From: Cystobacter fuscus DSM 2262
GTDB taxonomy: Bacteria; Myxococcota; Myxococcia; Myxococcales; Myxococcaceae
Assembly (NCBI RefSeq): GCF_000335475.2
Contig: NZ_ANAH02000005.1
Location: 1 to 64,000 of the forward strand
Direction: 5' to 3'
DNA: 64,000 nucleotides
The notes beneath the pieces are model-generated. The model did not search any database. It was given only the letters and a program-made list of their open reading frames with translations, and had not been told where the DNA came from. Each line of letters opens with the position of its first letter. Position 1 is the first letter of the stretch. Below are positions 7,829-16,652 of this stretch, in pieces. Position numbers and translations under genes: made by a program.

Positions 7829-8392
7829 GTGACGCAACGACAGGACGCTCAACGCAACCGCGAACTGCTCCTCGCGGCGGGCGAACAGGTCTTCCGCGAG
7901 CACGGCCTCCACGTGCCGCTCCAACTCATCGCCGAGCGCGCCGGCGTCGGGCGAGGCACGCTCTACCGCCACTTCCCGGACCGGGACCACCTGGCCCTCG
8001 CGATGATCGAGCGCCGGGTGGACCTCATCGAACAACGCCTCGCCGCGGCCCCCGACCCCGCCCGCTCCGTCGAGGAGATCTTCTTCTGGATCGCCGACAC
8101 CCTGAGCGCCATCCCGGGATTGCACCCGTACCTGGCCTCCACGGAAGCAGGCAGGACCGCCCTGGAGCGACTGAACCAGCAGTTGCGCGACCTCCTCTCC
8201 GGGCCGGTGGAGGCGGCACGAGCACGGGGACTGCTACGACCGGAAGTGACGCTCGACGATTTCGTGTGCAGTTGGGCGATGATCGAAGGGGGCATGCTGG
8301 CCATTCCTCCCCAGGACCGCTCGCGCATGGTGGCCCGCGCCAAGGTGCTGCTCGGCGCCGCGCTCTTCGTGCCGTCAGCGAGGAGCCGCTGA
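7829..8392 (+). CDS. TetR-family transcriptional regulator
   Basis: The protein has 187 residues from a GTG at 7829. The reading frame is open further upstream, but those codons run through the palindromic operators and lack coding character. The N-terminal helix-turn-helix occupies residues 12-52 and has the usual TetR ending GVGRGTLYRHFPDRDHL. The C-terminal ligand domain is divergent, as is normal in the family. It probably represses itself and the divergent SDR through the two 24-28 bp palindromes and is released by an unknown small ligand. Confidence 0.88.
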   Translation: MTQRQDAQRNRELLLAAGEQVFREHGLHVPLQLIAERAGVGRGTLYRHFPDRDHLALAMIERRVDLIEQRLAAAPDPARSVEEIFFWIADTLSAIPGLHPYLASTEAGRTALERLNQQLRDLLSGPVEAARARGLLRPEVTLDDFVCSWAMIEGGMLAIPPQDRSRMVARAKVLLGAALFVPSARSR

Positions 8393-8453
8393 CCAGACCC
8401 TGGGGGAGAACCCGAGCCAGGGGCAAGCCTGCTCCCCTGCCCTCCTTGCCAGC

Positions 8454-8909
8454 ATGTCGGCCCGGGAGAATGTTCTGCTCACCCGGAGGAGTTGTTCCTC
8501 CGCCACGGGAGGACTCGCGGGAGGACGATTGGATCCAACGGCTGCCCAGGATGTCACACGCAAGGTGCTGGTCGTCGATGACGACGCGGACTGGCGGGAA
8601 TTCCTCCGTTTGTGTCTGGAGGATCTCGGCTACGAGGCCATCGAGGCCGCCAACGGCCAGGAGGCCCTCGACTCCCTGGCGCGGCAACGCTACCGGGTGA
8701 TGCTCCTGGACCTGAACATGCCCGGGATGAATGGGCTCGAGGTGTTGGAGCGGATGCCCCGGAATGGGGAGCCGCCCCGGGTGGTGCTGCTGACGGCCGC
8801 GGCGGTGCAGGACGTGGGCGGGGCCTTGCGCTCCGGGCCCCACTACTACCTGCCCAAGGGAGCGAGCAGGGACCAGCTCTCCCTGCTGCTTCAGTCGCTG
8901 GACGCTTGA
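8454..8909 (+). CDS. Single-domain response regulator (receiver only)
   Basis: The protein has 151 residues: a ~35-residue N-terminal extension without recognisable features and one receiver domain. The receiver has the acidic pocket VVDDD (42-44), phosphoacceptor Asp86 in LLDLNMP, a Thr in LLTAA and Lys in YLPKG. There is no output domain, so it acts by protein contact (CheY-like). The start is uncertain; a shorter protein beginning near residue 35 is possible. It follows the TetR gene by 61 bp. No partner kinase is adjacent. Confidence 0.8.
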   Translation: MSARENVLLTRRSCSSATGGLAGGRLDPTAAQDVTRKVLVVDDDADWREFLRLCLEDLGYEAIEAANGQEALDSLARQRYRVMLLDLNMPGMNGLEVLERMPRNGEPPRVVLLTAAAVQDVGGALRSGPHYYLPKGASRDQLSLLLQSLDA

Positions 8910-8931
8910 TCTTCAAGCACACCGGGACGAA

Positions 8932-9501
8932 CTACACCTCCTTGAACTTCGTCCCCGTGGCCCTGATGCGCTCCAGGGCCTCCTTGATCTCCTCGGAGAC
9001 GATGAGGGCGATGTTCCACCCCCAAGGGCGGAAGACCTTGGCATCCCCCACCTTCGAGGGATCAATGCGCATACCGGCTACGGCTCGGTACTTGCCGGTC
9101 TTCTCCGGACGCCCATCCTCTGGCATCCAGTATTCCACCTCCTCGGACGATGCATCGTCGATGCACCTCACGACACGGGTGACGTTCACGAGGCAGAAGG
9201 GGTCCGGCTGTCCGTCGATCTCGACAGGGAGGAGTTGGACATCCCCAGGGGCCAGTTCCTTCAAGAGCGAAGCGACCTTGACGTGAACGACAGGAATGGC
9301 CCCGGCATCCGCGAGCGAAAAGTCGAGCGGCTCGCCAGGGCGATAAAGCGGGACTCGCAACCCTCCCATGAGCTGAGCAGGTTCCCCCCGCATGAACAGC
9401 CAAGACCCATGAGCCTGTCCCGCTGCATCCATGGGCGTGCCCAGATGCCATCGGCCAGCAACGTGAACGTCATCGGACAGGTCGAAGTACCGCTTCGCCA
9501 T
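8932..9501 (-). CDS. Imm11-type (DUF1629) immunity protein
   Basis: A 189-residue soluble protein without signal peptide. It starts 15 bp after the AHH toxin gene on the same strand. Size, the aromatic-rich N-terminus (KRYFDLSDDV), the central VVRCIDDASSE segment and the C-terminal DPSKVG...FRPWG...ALIVSEE pattern match the Imm11/DUF1629 family. These proteins are encoded directly after polymorphic toxins in myxobacteria. It should neutralise the nuclease domain of the upstream gene in the cytoplasm of the producer and its kin. The family match is from memory of the pattern; gene order strongly supports it. Confidence 0.75.
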   Translation of the reverse strand: MAKRYFDLSDDVHVAGRWHLGTPMDAAGQAHGSWLFMRGEPAQLMGGLRVPLYRPGEPLDFSLADAGAIPVVHVKVASLLKELAPGDVQLLPVEIDGQPDPFCLVNVTRVVRCIDDASSEEVEYWMPEDGRPEKTGKYRAVAGMRIDPSKVGDAKVFRPWGWNIALIVSEEIKEALERIRATGTKFKEV

Positions 9502-9516
9502 CGTCAGTTCCTCGAT

Positions 9517-10872
9517 TCATGGCCGCCGGGTCACCAGCTTGTTGAGCCGTGTACCCGGGGTGGAGATCTGTCGTCCAAGTCGTTGGAGTTCACTCGTCAG
9601 TGCCGCCCGGCACTCCTGGATGCTACGGCACTCCAGCGTCGCATCCCTCAGACGACGGAAGACCTCTTCGTGGTACGCCTGAGGGTGAGGTCCCTTGTGG
9701 TGCGGAACACGAACCTTGTTGGCCGCATCGTCCAGTGTCATGCCCGCCTTGTCGAAGAGTTCCTGATACCTGGGCGTCCATGGCCCCCCGTTGTTGGTGG
9801 ACGTGCTGAATTTGTCAGAGGCGATGTGGTGCTCGGGACCTTCCGCATCCACCGGCCTGGACACCGCTCCGCTCACGCTCTGGGCCGTCGTGGCAACCGC
9901 GTTGGGAGCCAGGGCGATGGTGACCGCATCGGCGGTCACGGCCACGGCTTCCACCTGAGCCACCTCGGTCAGCCGGATTCCCGCCTGCGCCGCACCCGAC
10001 ACTGAAGCCTGAGCCGAGCCAGGCAGGGTGGGCACCTTGGCCGAGAAACCGGCGGCCGTCTGACCGATGGAGGCCGTGAGCAGCAGGGCGAACGCCCGTG
10101 CCGAATTCTTCCCCATCACCTTGCCATACTTCTTCCCGGCCTCGCGGATCGCGGCGAACGAGGTGGCGTGTTCCAGCACATCCACCAGCCGCCTCCAGCC
10201 CTGGATGAGCGTCCAGAACGTGTCCACTCCGATGTAGCAGACGAAGGTGGCTGTGACGGCCGTCGCCAGCCCCTTGGAAAACACCGGCTCGGGCGCCAGC
10301 CACATCGCGGCGTAGATCGTCATCGTCCAGTAGAGCGATGCCTTGAGCGCTTCCGGGTCGGCCATGTCCTTGAAGGACTGCATCATCTCAGGAACGATCT
10401 CTTCGATGGCAAAGGACATGCCCAGGGCGTAGCGGCCATCCCCGGTGAGCAGGGGATTGCTCATCAACACGTTCCGGCAATCCCCAGGCTTCCCGAGGGC
10501 CTTGCAGAACCGCAGGTACTCCTGGGTCACTCGCGCATTCACCTCGGCCCACGGAGAAGCTGGGAGCTGCCCGTTCAGAGGAACGACACCTTCGCGCTGG
10601 GTGTAGCGATACCAGCCACTGCGAGGGGGAACTTCGAACAGCTCCCGTGCGGCTTCCTCGGGGTTGAGTGAGGGCCTCTTCTGGCGGAGTTCCTTCGCGA
10701 TGGCCCGCGTGAACTCCTCCTCCTCCAACGCCACCGGCTTGACATCGTCCGTGCTGGAGACATGGATGAGGGGCTGACCCTGCACCGTGTCGAGGCGTAC
10801 CACGCGCGAGGGGCCGCACGTGGTGGACAGGGCCAAGAACAAGACCGCAACGAGCAGACGCCGAGGAGCCAC
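9517..10872 (-). CDS. SitA-like lipoprotein toxin with C-terminal AHH nuclease domain
   Basis: The protein has 451 residues from a GTG with a good ribosome site (GGAGG 7 bases upstream). The signal is lipoprotein-like, MAPRRLLVAV... with Cys19, although the -1 residue Thr is atypical. A middle region (about 150-260) holds hydrophobic helices, then an Ala/Val-rich linker. The C-terminus is an AHH-type HNH/ENDO VII nuclease domain: EGPEHHIASDK (about 345-355), then WTPRYQELFDKAGM, VRVPHHKGPH and YHEEVFRRL. Myxobacterial SitA toxins are lipoproteins of this plan that pass between kin by TraA/TraB outer-membrane exchange and kill recipients lacking immunity. The paired Imm11 gene fits. Transfer itself cannot be read from the sequence. 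Confidence 0.82.
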   Translation of the reverse strand: MAPRRLLVAVLFLALSTTCGPSRVVRLDTVQGQPLIHVSSTDDVKPVALEEEEFTRAIAKELRQKRPSLNPEEAARELFEVPPRSGWYRYTQREGVVPLNGQLPASPWAEVNARVTQEYLRFCKALGKPGDCRNVLMSNPLLTGDGRYALGMSFAIEEIVPEMMQSFKDMADPEALKASLYWTMTIYAAMWLAPEPVFSKGLATAVTATFVCYIGVDTFWTLIQGWRRLVDVLEHATSFAAIREAGKKYGKVMGKNSARAFALLLTASIGQTAAGFSAKVPTLPGSAQASVSGAAQAGIRLTEVAQVEAVAVTADAVTIALAPNAVATTAQSVSGAVSRPVDAEGPEHHIASDKFSTSTNNGGPWTPRYQELFDKAGMTLDDAANKVRVPHHKGPHPQAYHEEVFRRLRDATLECRSIQECRAALTSELQRLGRQISTPGTRLNKLVTRRP

Positions 10873-10956
10873 GAGACGCCCTCCAGAGAAGGAGGGTTCG
10901 AGTCTACGGGCAGCGTCCCCCCAAGACGATGAGCCTGAGCCGTTTGGCTCTCCCGC

Positions 10957-11994
10957 TCACATCCCCGAGGCCTTCGGCCTCCACGTGCGCCGGGCAATAC
11001 GCGCCACGTCCTCCGCGGAGCCATAGCGCTGATCCAGGGCCCTGGCCGCCCGGGCCCAGTCCCGCATGGTGCGGATGGAGGCGTACTGCTCCACCACGAA
11101 GGGCTCGCCCCGCCACGCGAGCGCCCGCTCCCACAACACCTCGAACGGCTCCTCGAGCACGCTGCCCACCTTGGCCTCGCACGTCTCGAAGGCCCGGAGC
11201 CGCCCATCCGGCTCGAGGTGCGCGAAGAGCAGCCGGGGCGCCCCGGGCTCTCCCTGCACGTAGAACGACCGCACGTCGCTCACCCCCACCCGCACGCCAT
11301 GGGACGCCAGGGTCGCCAGCCGCGCCTCGTCGGCCAGCAACGCCTGCCCCTCCTCGTTGGTGAGCAACTCGCGCTCCTCGAAGTCCTCCTCGGCCGCCAG
11401 CCCGCTGGGAACCACCATCCCGAGCTGGATCGCTCCCAGGCCGGGGAAGCGTCCGGACAGCTCCCGCACCAGCAGCTCCGTCTCCGCCAGGTTGCTGCGC
11501 ATGACCGTCATCTCGACGCCCAGCGCATAGCAGGGCTCCCCGCGCGCCACGCGCTCCCGCCGCTCGCGCGCGAGCAGCTCCAGCGCCGCCATGGCCCGCT
11601 CGAAGGAGCCCACGCGGCCTCGAATCATGTCGTGGGTGCGCGCCCGGCCACCGTCCACGCTCACGCACACGCGCGCGAAGGTGTCCGCCAGCCGCCGCGC
11701 GAGGGCCTCGTCCATGATCCACCCGCTGGTGTACAGGCCCACCGGCAGCCCCGCCTCGCGCAGACGCTGGACCGCCTCCTCCCACCCAGGCGCGAGCAGG
11801 GGCTCGCCTCCGCTCAGCGCCACGCCCCGCGGCTTCACCCGGGCGATCTCCTCCGCGATCCGCAACACGTCCTCGCGCCGCGAGACCGCCGGCCGCCGTC
11901 CGGACTCGGAGTAGCAATGGTGACAACGCAAGGGACACGCATAGGTCATGTCCCAGATGATGCTTTCGACCCGCACGAACACTCTCCACCGCAT
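10957..11994 (-). CDS. Radical SAM protein (MoaA/PqqE-like)
   Basis: The protein has 345 residues. The [4Fe-4S]-SAM motif CPLRCHHC (CxxxCxxC) lies near the N-terminus, followed by the SAM-binding GGEPLL and a TIM-barrel-like alternation. The C-terminal part keeps the SPASM-like CEAKVGSVLEEPFEVLWE but lacks the further Cys residues for auxiliary clusters, so it resembles truncated-SPASM enzymes. No precursor-peptide gene is evident nearby. ATG 11994 is chosen because it directly precedes the conserved barrel; an in-frame GTG at 12015 is possible. The gene is divergent from the proteasome-like gene across a short AT-rich spacer. Substrate unknown. Confidence 0.82.
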   Translation of the reverse strand: MRWRVFVRVESIIWDMTYACPLRCHHCYSESGRRPAVSRREDVLRIAEEIARVKPRGVALSGGEPLLAPGWEEAVQRLREAGLPVGLYTSGWIMDEALARRLADTFARVCVSVDGGRARTHDMIRGRVGSFERAMAALELLARERRERVARGEPCYALGVEMTVMRSNLAETELLVRELSGRFPGLGAIQLGMVVPSGLAAEEDFEERELLTNEEGQALLADEARLATLASHGVRVGVSDVRSFYVQGEPGAPRLLFAHLEPDGRLRAFETCEAKVGSVLEEPFEVLWERALAWRGEPFVVEQYASIRTMRDWARAARALDQRYGSAEDVARIARRTWRPKASGM

Positions 11995-12164
11995 GGACAC
12001 GGAATGGTCGGGCACGAGGATACAGCAATGCTGTCAAATTCCAATATGAACAAAAAAGAGGATCCAATCGGGCTTGCCCAGGGCGAGCGGCGGCGCCTCG
12101 CGGTAGAGGGAGCTGGAGACGCATACTCGGGCGGGCACGCGCCCCCTCAGGGAAAGACAACCCC
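11995..12164. promoter_or_regulatory. Divergent promoter region, AT-rich
   Basis: The 170-bp spacer contains a local AT-rich run (about 12030-12070, including AACAAAAAAGAGG). On the minus strand it has a TTGACA hexamer at 12037-12032. It should carry the promoters of the radical SAM and proteasome-like genes. No clear -10 element was found at the right spacing. Confidence 0.35.
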
Positions 12165-12998
12165 ATGACCATCGCAGTCGCCATCCGCACCGGAACCGCG
12201 GTGGTCTTCGCCTCGGACAGCAAGGTCACCACCGCGGCCCCCTCGGGGGTGGATGGCGAGGGCAAGCCCGTCTTCCAGCACCAGTCCTACGACAACGCCT
12301 TCAAGATCGTGCATGACCGCACCCAGACCGCGATGGCCCTGTTCGTGGGCACGGTCAACTTCGGGCCCGTGGATGCCATGTCCGTCTTCTCGAGGATGGA
12401 GCTCGGCCTGGATGCATCCCCCCTCATCCAGGACGCGAAGATCCTGGACCTGGCCTCCACCCTCCAGGCGCGGCGCGAGTCGGTCTGGGGAGGGTTGGGC
12501 CTCGAGAAGACCAGATGGCCGGGCCCCCTCGTGCTGTTGGCCGCCCCGCCCGCCCAGGGACTCGCCCCCCGCCTCTGGCACCTGGACTTCTCCAAGGGAG
12601 ACCCCGTCATCCAGGAACTCTTCCTGACAGGTCCGGGCGTCTTCCTCGAGGGTTCCACGCAACAAACCCTCAGCCTGCTGTATGGCTTCGACACCCGGCT
12701 GCGCATGTCCCTGCGGGACACGCTCTCGGCGTCACGGCCCGGGGTGGAGGAGGCGTTCTCGAGGTTCTCCCCCGACAGCCCCATCAACAAGATCAACTTC
12801 TGGGCCATGCCCATTCAAGACGCCATCGATCTGGCCGTCTTCCTGGCGCAGGTGCAGATCCAGATGGAGCGATTCCTGCCCGGTCCCCCCACGTGTGGAG
12901 GACCCATCGACGTCATGGTGATGGAGATGTCCCCCGAGCCGAGGATCCGCTCGTTCCCCGGCAAGCAGCTCCACCACCCGATGGGCCCGAGGCCCTGA
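12165..12998 (+). CDS. Proteasome-like Ntn-hydrolase family protein
   Basis: The protein has 277 residues. It begins MTIAVAIRTGTAVVFASDSKVTT, the layout of a self-exposed Thr nucleophile directly after the initiator Met. The first two strands and the ASDS turn match HslV/20S beta-type subunits: Thr2 would be Thr1 and Asp18 would be Asp17. The Lys33 equivalent is probably Lys47 in FKIVHD (Lys34 is another candidate). It is longer than HslV (~175 residues) and has no HslU or ring ATPase neighbour. Many such stand-alone bacterial homologues exist without assigned function. The ribosome site is AGGGAAAG upstream. The fold call is moderate; activity is inference. Confidence 0.6.
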   Translation: MTIAVAIRTGTAVVFASDSKVTTAAPSGVDGEGKPVFQHQSYDNAFKIVHDRTQTAMALFVGTVNFGPVDAMSVFSRMELGLDASPLIQDAKILDLASTLQARRESVWGGLGLEKTRWPGPLVLLAAPPAQGLAPRLWHLDFSKGDPVIQELFLTGPGVFLEGSTQQTLSLLYGFDTRLRMSLRDTLSASRPGVEEAFSRFSPDSPINKINFWAMPIQDAIDLAVFLAQVQIQMERFLPGPPTCGGPIDVMVMEMSPEPRIRSFPGKQLHHPMGPRP

Positions 12999-13022
12999 AG
13001 CCACCCGGCCCCAAGCCCTTCC

Positions 13023-14936
13023 TCAGAAGGAGGTCTCGTGCAGCCGGCCATAGGCCTCGGACGCCGCCGCGAGCAGCCGCTCCAGCTCATCGAGCTCCTC
13101 GGCGCCAATGGACGAGGGCCCTCCGTCGATGACGACGAAGCCCACCGCGCGCTGGCGCAACCGGATGGGCGCCGCCACCAGGTGCGAGGACGCTCCGCCC
13201 AGCGCGGTGAAGAGCGCCTCGTCCGTCCGGCTCTCCGGCGCGCTGGAGACGACGGGTCCTCCGTCCGCGGCCGCCCGGGCGAGCAGCGAGGGCGTCGACA
13301 GGTCCACCTTCAAGGCCGCCACCTCGGGCTTGTCGCTCCCCGTTCCGCACGCGAGCCCCACCCGGATGGCGCCGAAGGTCTCTCCCAACAGGAAGCTCCG
13401 AGGGAAGCGCCCATGGGAATAGGACAACAGCGCCTGGCCCAACTGGCCTCGGGTCGTCGCCCGCCGCAGCGCCTCCATGGCCTCCGAGAGCCGCACCCGA
13501 GACGGCCCCTGGGTGCCCGTGTTGCCCTCATCCCGCCCCAGCCGGGCTTCCCAGCGCGGGAGGAACTCATGGACGCGGGCGAGTGGCACTCCCTCCGCGT
13601 CGTTGGCCGCCAGCGAGCTGAAGTCCACCTCGAGGCCCCGCTGGGCCCAGGACGCGGAGCCCGAATCCGACTCGATGTAGTCGATGTCCGAGGCCATCTC
13701 CCATGCACCAACGGGGCCCTGGGGCAACTCCATCGCGTGGCACCTCCACTCCGCCACGCTCGACGCCTCGAGGACCTCTTCCGCCGAAAGCTCCACCAGC
13801 GGCAGTGACACGGGCCTCACGTCCTGCTCGGAAGCGCACGCCTCGTGAGAGGAGGGCCCCACCTGCTCCTGCTCCGAGACGGACGGAAGAGGCGCCGAGA
13901 CCTCGGGAAACAGCTCCGCCGTGCGCGGGCGAATGGCCGCGAGCGGCTCCGGAGCCGGCTCCGTCAACGGCCCGGTCCACACGGCGCGCGGAGCCGGTGG
14001 TGGGGTGGGCGCGGCCCGAGGAGGGGACGGGCAAGGGGCCGGGGCCAGGAGCACCGCCGCCCCGGAGGCCCTCACCGCAACGGGTGGGGCGGCCGCGGCG
14101 GGGGCCCCCACCGCGGCCGCCTGGAATGGGGGAGACGCACGGGGCGGGTCGACAGGTGGAGCAAGCATCTGGCTCGGAGCCGATGCGGCGCCCGTGGCCG
14201 GAGGCACTACGTGAAGCCTCGGAGCACCCGCCCCCGCGGGGCTTCGCTGCGTCAATCCCGGCGGATGAAGCAGAGCGACGGGAACAGGGCCCGCGGAACC
14301 GGAGGCGGTCGCGGGGGCCCTCGAGGGCCCGGGGAGTGGGGATGCCCCTGGCGAGGGCGTGGGCGCGGAGAGGGGCACCGGAGTGGTGCTCGGGCCGGAA
14401 GTCGGAAGGGACAAGAAGACCACGGGAGGCCTGGCTTGTGGCTCGGGAGCCGCCCCCTGCCCCGCCCTGGTCCGGAGCTGTCCCGGACGGATGGGACGCG
14501 CGGGCCGGACAATGCCGTAGTGCCGCTCCAACACCTGCAGCAGGCGCGGCTCCGGCAGGATGGACGGCACGATGCGCATGCCCGTGGCGAACGCGAGCGC
14601 GTCCACGTGCCGGGGATCCTGGGGCTCCGCCATGGCCACACGCAGCCGGCGGCCTTCCACCACCAGGGGGAACGCCAGGTGGTGGCGCGCGAGCTCGGGC
14701 CGCAGCAGGGCCACCGTCTGGGACGTCACCGCCGCCAGTTCCGCCTCCGTCACCAGGGGGAAATGGTAGGTGTCGGACAGGGCCTGCCCGAGCGTGGCCA
14801 ACTCGAGCATGCCCAGCTCGACCAGGTTGGTGCCCAGGCTGCCCCCGTAGATGAGTTGAGACTTCAGGGCCTCGTCCAGTTGCGCCTGGGTGAGGAGTCC
14901 CTTGCGGACCAGATGCGCTCCGAGCGGATCAACCAT
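13023..14936 (-). CDS. GspE N-terminal-domain (MshEN) protein with proline-rich linker and GAF-like domain
   Basis: The protein has 637 residues. Residues 1-140 are a GspE/PulE N-terminal (MshEN-type) domain: LVRKGLLTQAQLDEAL, GTNLVELG, then FPLVVEGRRLRVAMAEPQD. In related proteins this domain can bind cyclic-di-GMP. A ~300-residue Pro/Ala-rich disordered stretch follows. The C-terminal ~150 residues look like a GAF-type sensor (GQALLSYSHGRFPRS ... LVAAPIRLRQRAVGFVVID). There is no ATPase domain, so it is a regulator rather than a secretion motor. ATG 14936 is preferred to an upstream start because family members begin right at this domain. It sits 101 bp after the EpsZ-like gene on the same strand, which suggests a role in polysaccharide control. 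Confidence 0.72.
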   Translation of the reverse strand: MVDPLGAHLVRKGLLTQAQLDEALKSQLIYGGSLGTNLVELGMLELATLGQALSDTYHFPLVTEAELAAVTSQTVALLRPELARHHLAFPLVVEGRRLRVAMAEPQDPRHVDALAFATGMRIVPSILPEPRLLQVLERHYGIVRPARPIRPGQLRTRAGQGAAPEPQARPPVVFLSLPTSGPSTTPVPLSAPTPSPGASPLPGPSRAPATASGSAGPVPVALLHPPGLTQRSPAGAGAPRLHVVPPATGAASAPSQMLAPPVDPPRASPPFQAAAVGAPAAAAPPVAVRASGAAVLLAPAPCPSPPRAAPTPPPAPRAVWTGPLTEPAPEPLAAIRPRTAELFPEVSAPLPSVSEQEQVGPSSHEACASEQDVRPVSLPLVELSAEEVLEASSVAEWRCHAMELPQGPVGAWEMASDIDYIESDSGSASWAQRGLEVDFSSLAANDAEGVPLARVHEFLPRWEARLGRDEGNTGTQGPSRVRLSEAMEALRRATTRGQLGQALLSYSHGRFPRSFLLGETFGAIRVGLACGTGSDKPEVAALKVDLSTPSLLARAAADGGPVVSSAPESRTDEALFTALGGASSHLVAAPIRLRQRAVGFVVIDGGPSSIGAEELDELERLLAAASEAYGRLHETSF

Positions 14937-15037
14937 ACAGCCCGGATGGTAGGGACAAACCTTTACACCGGCCGTCCGCGACATCCGGAGAAGTCAAGCA
15001 CAACTCACATCATCTCACGGATGTCTGGCAGCCCACG

Positions 15038-16432
15038 CTAATAGGCATTTTTGGACAGGAAGCCCCCCAGGGCGGTGCGCACCAGGATCTTCAGGTCCAT
15101 CAGCAGGGACCAGTTCTCGATGTAGTACAGGTCGTACTCGATCCGCTTCTGGATGGAGGTCTGTCCGCGCAGGCCGTTGATCTGTGCCCAGCCGGTGATG
15201 CCCGCCTTCACCTTGTGGCGCAGGTGGTAGCGGGGAATCTGCCGCTTGAACTCCTCGATGAAGACGGGCCGCTCGGGGCGGGGACCGACGAGGCTCATGT
15301 CGCCGGTGAGCACGTTGAAGAACTGGGGCAGCTCGTCGAGCGAGTACTTGCGCAGGAACGTGCCGATAGGCGTGCGCCGCGGGTCGTCCTTGCTCGCCAT
15401 GAGGGCGCCGGACACCTCGGCGTCCGTGCGCATGGTGCGGAACTTGAGGATGTGGAACGTGCGCCCATCCATGCCCATGCGCTCCTGGGCGTAGAGCAGC
15501 GGTCCCCGGCTGGTGAGCTTCACGGCGATGGCCACCAGCAACATCACCGGCGCGCTCAGCACGAGCGCCACCAGCGCGAAGAGGACGTCGAAGACGCGCT
15601 TGGCCACCATGTTCCAGCCCGTCATCGGATCGCCCTGGAGGCTGATGATGGGCAGACCGCCAAACTCCTCCAGGCCGCCGTACAGGGTGACGTACTGGTA
15701 GAGGTCCGGCACCACCTTCACGTCCACCGTGCGCAGCGCGAGCTGCTCCATGAGCGGCTTGACGGCGGCCTGCTGCTCGAGCGGCACCGCGATGACGACC
15801 TGATCCACCGGATGCGCGTCCAGCACCGCGTCCACGTCCTTCACGTGGCCCACCACGGGGATGTCCCGCACCCGCCCACCCGGGCGCTCGTCGCCCAGCG
15901 AGAGCACCCCCGTCACCCGGAAGCCCAGCTCCTTGTGGCCCTCCACCGTGTCGATGACGCGCTGGCCCAGCTCCCCCGTGCCGATGACGAGCACGGACTT
16001 GAGGTTGTAGCCGCGCCGGCGCACCTCGTTGAGCACCGCGCGCAGCGCCAAGCGCACCGCCGACACCCCCACGAACGCGTAGCCCGCGAAGAACGCCAAC
16101 ATGAGACGCGAGTAGCGCTCGCGCGTGAAGTACGTCAGCGCCACCACGATGAGCGTGGCCATGACGGTGGCCTTGAAGACCTCGAACACCTCGCCGATGT
16201 GCGTGCGCGCCCGGTTCGTCACGTACAGCCGCGCCTGCTGGTAGGTGAAGGGGAAGACCAGCAGCACCGTCGCCAACGACAGCAGCGTCTCCTCCCAGGC
16301 CGGCAGTCCGTACAGCACCGGAATGGGCCCCTCGAAGCGCGTGGCGTACGCGAGCGAGAACGCCCCCGTGAGCATCACCACATCCGCGGCCACCTTGATG
16401 GACGTGTAGAAGCGCTGGAACCGGCTGAACAC
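15038..16432 (-). CDS. Undecaprenyl-phosphate sugar phosphotransferase (EpsZ/WbaP-type polyprenyl phosphoglycosyl transferase)
   Basis: The protein has 464 residues and moves a sugar-1-phosphate from a nucleotide sugar onto undecaprenyl phosphate, the first membrane step of repeat-unit synthesis for exopolysaccharide. The N-terminus has four transmembrane helices and a Rossmann-like CoA-binding domain (VLVIGTGELGQRV). The C-terminal bacterial sugar-transferase domain shows KRVFDVLFAL, LKFRTMRTDA, RKYSLDELPQFFNVL, MSLVGPRPE and AGITGWAQI. The start is GTG 16432, because AAGGAG lies 6 bases upstream; a longer frame to 16486 lacks such a site. The sequence is EpsZ-like, but paralogues (ExoE, BpsZ) exist in Myxococcus, so the pathway is not fixed. 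The GT4 gene upstream on the same strand supports a polysaccharide locus. Confidence 0.9.
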   Translation of the reverse strand: MFSRFQRFYTSIKVAADVVMLTGAFSLAYATRFEGPIPVLYGLPAWEETLLSLATVLLVFPFTYQQARLYVTNRARTHIGEVFEVFKATVMATLIVVALTYFTRERYSRLMLAFFAGYAFVGVSAVRLALRAVLNEVRRRGYNLKSVLVIGTGELGQRVIDTVEGHKELGFRVTGVLSLGDERPGGRVRDIPVVGHVKDVDAVLDAHPVDQVVIAVPLEQQAAVKPLMEQLALRTVDVKVVPDLYQYVTLYGGLEEFGGLPIISLQGDPMTGWNMVAKRVFDVLFALVALVLSAPVMLLVAIAVKLTSRGPLLYAQERMGMDGRTFHILKFRTMRTDAEVSGALMASKDDPRRTPIGTFLRKYSLDELPQFFNVLTGDMSLVGPRPERPVFIEEFKRQIPRYHLRHKVKAGITGWAQINGLRGQTSIQKRIEYDLYYIENWSLLMDLKILVRTALGGFLSKNAY

Positions 16433-16652
16433 GTGAAGCTCCTTCTCTCGGACCCGTGCGCGAGCTGCAATCCTCGCGCCCCACACCCACGGCTCGTCCG
16501 CTACCGGACACCCTCACAGCCGGTGCGCTCGTAGCATGGAAAGCGCCCGGAATCCAAGGGGTTGCCCCCCCTGCACCCGCCCCACCCGGTTCCCGGACCG
16601 TGTGCCCCGTCTCGAAGAAGCGAGCCCCCTCTGACAGCCTTGTCAGGGGGCG

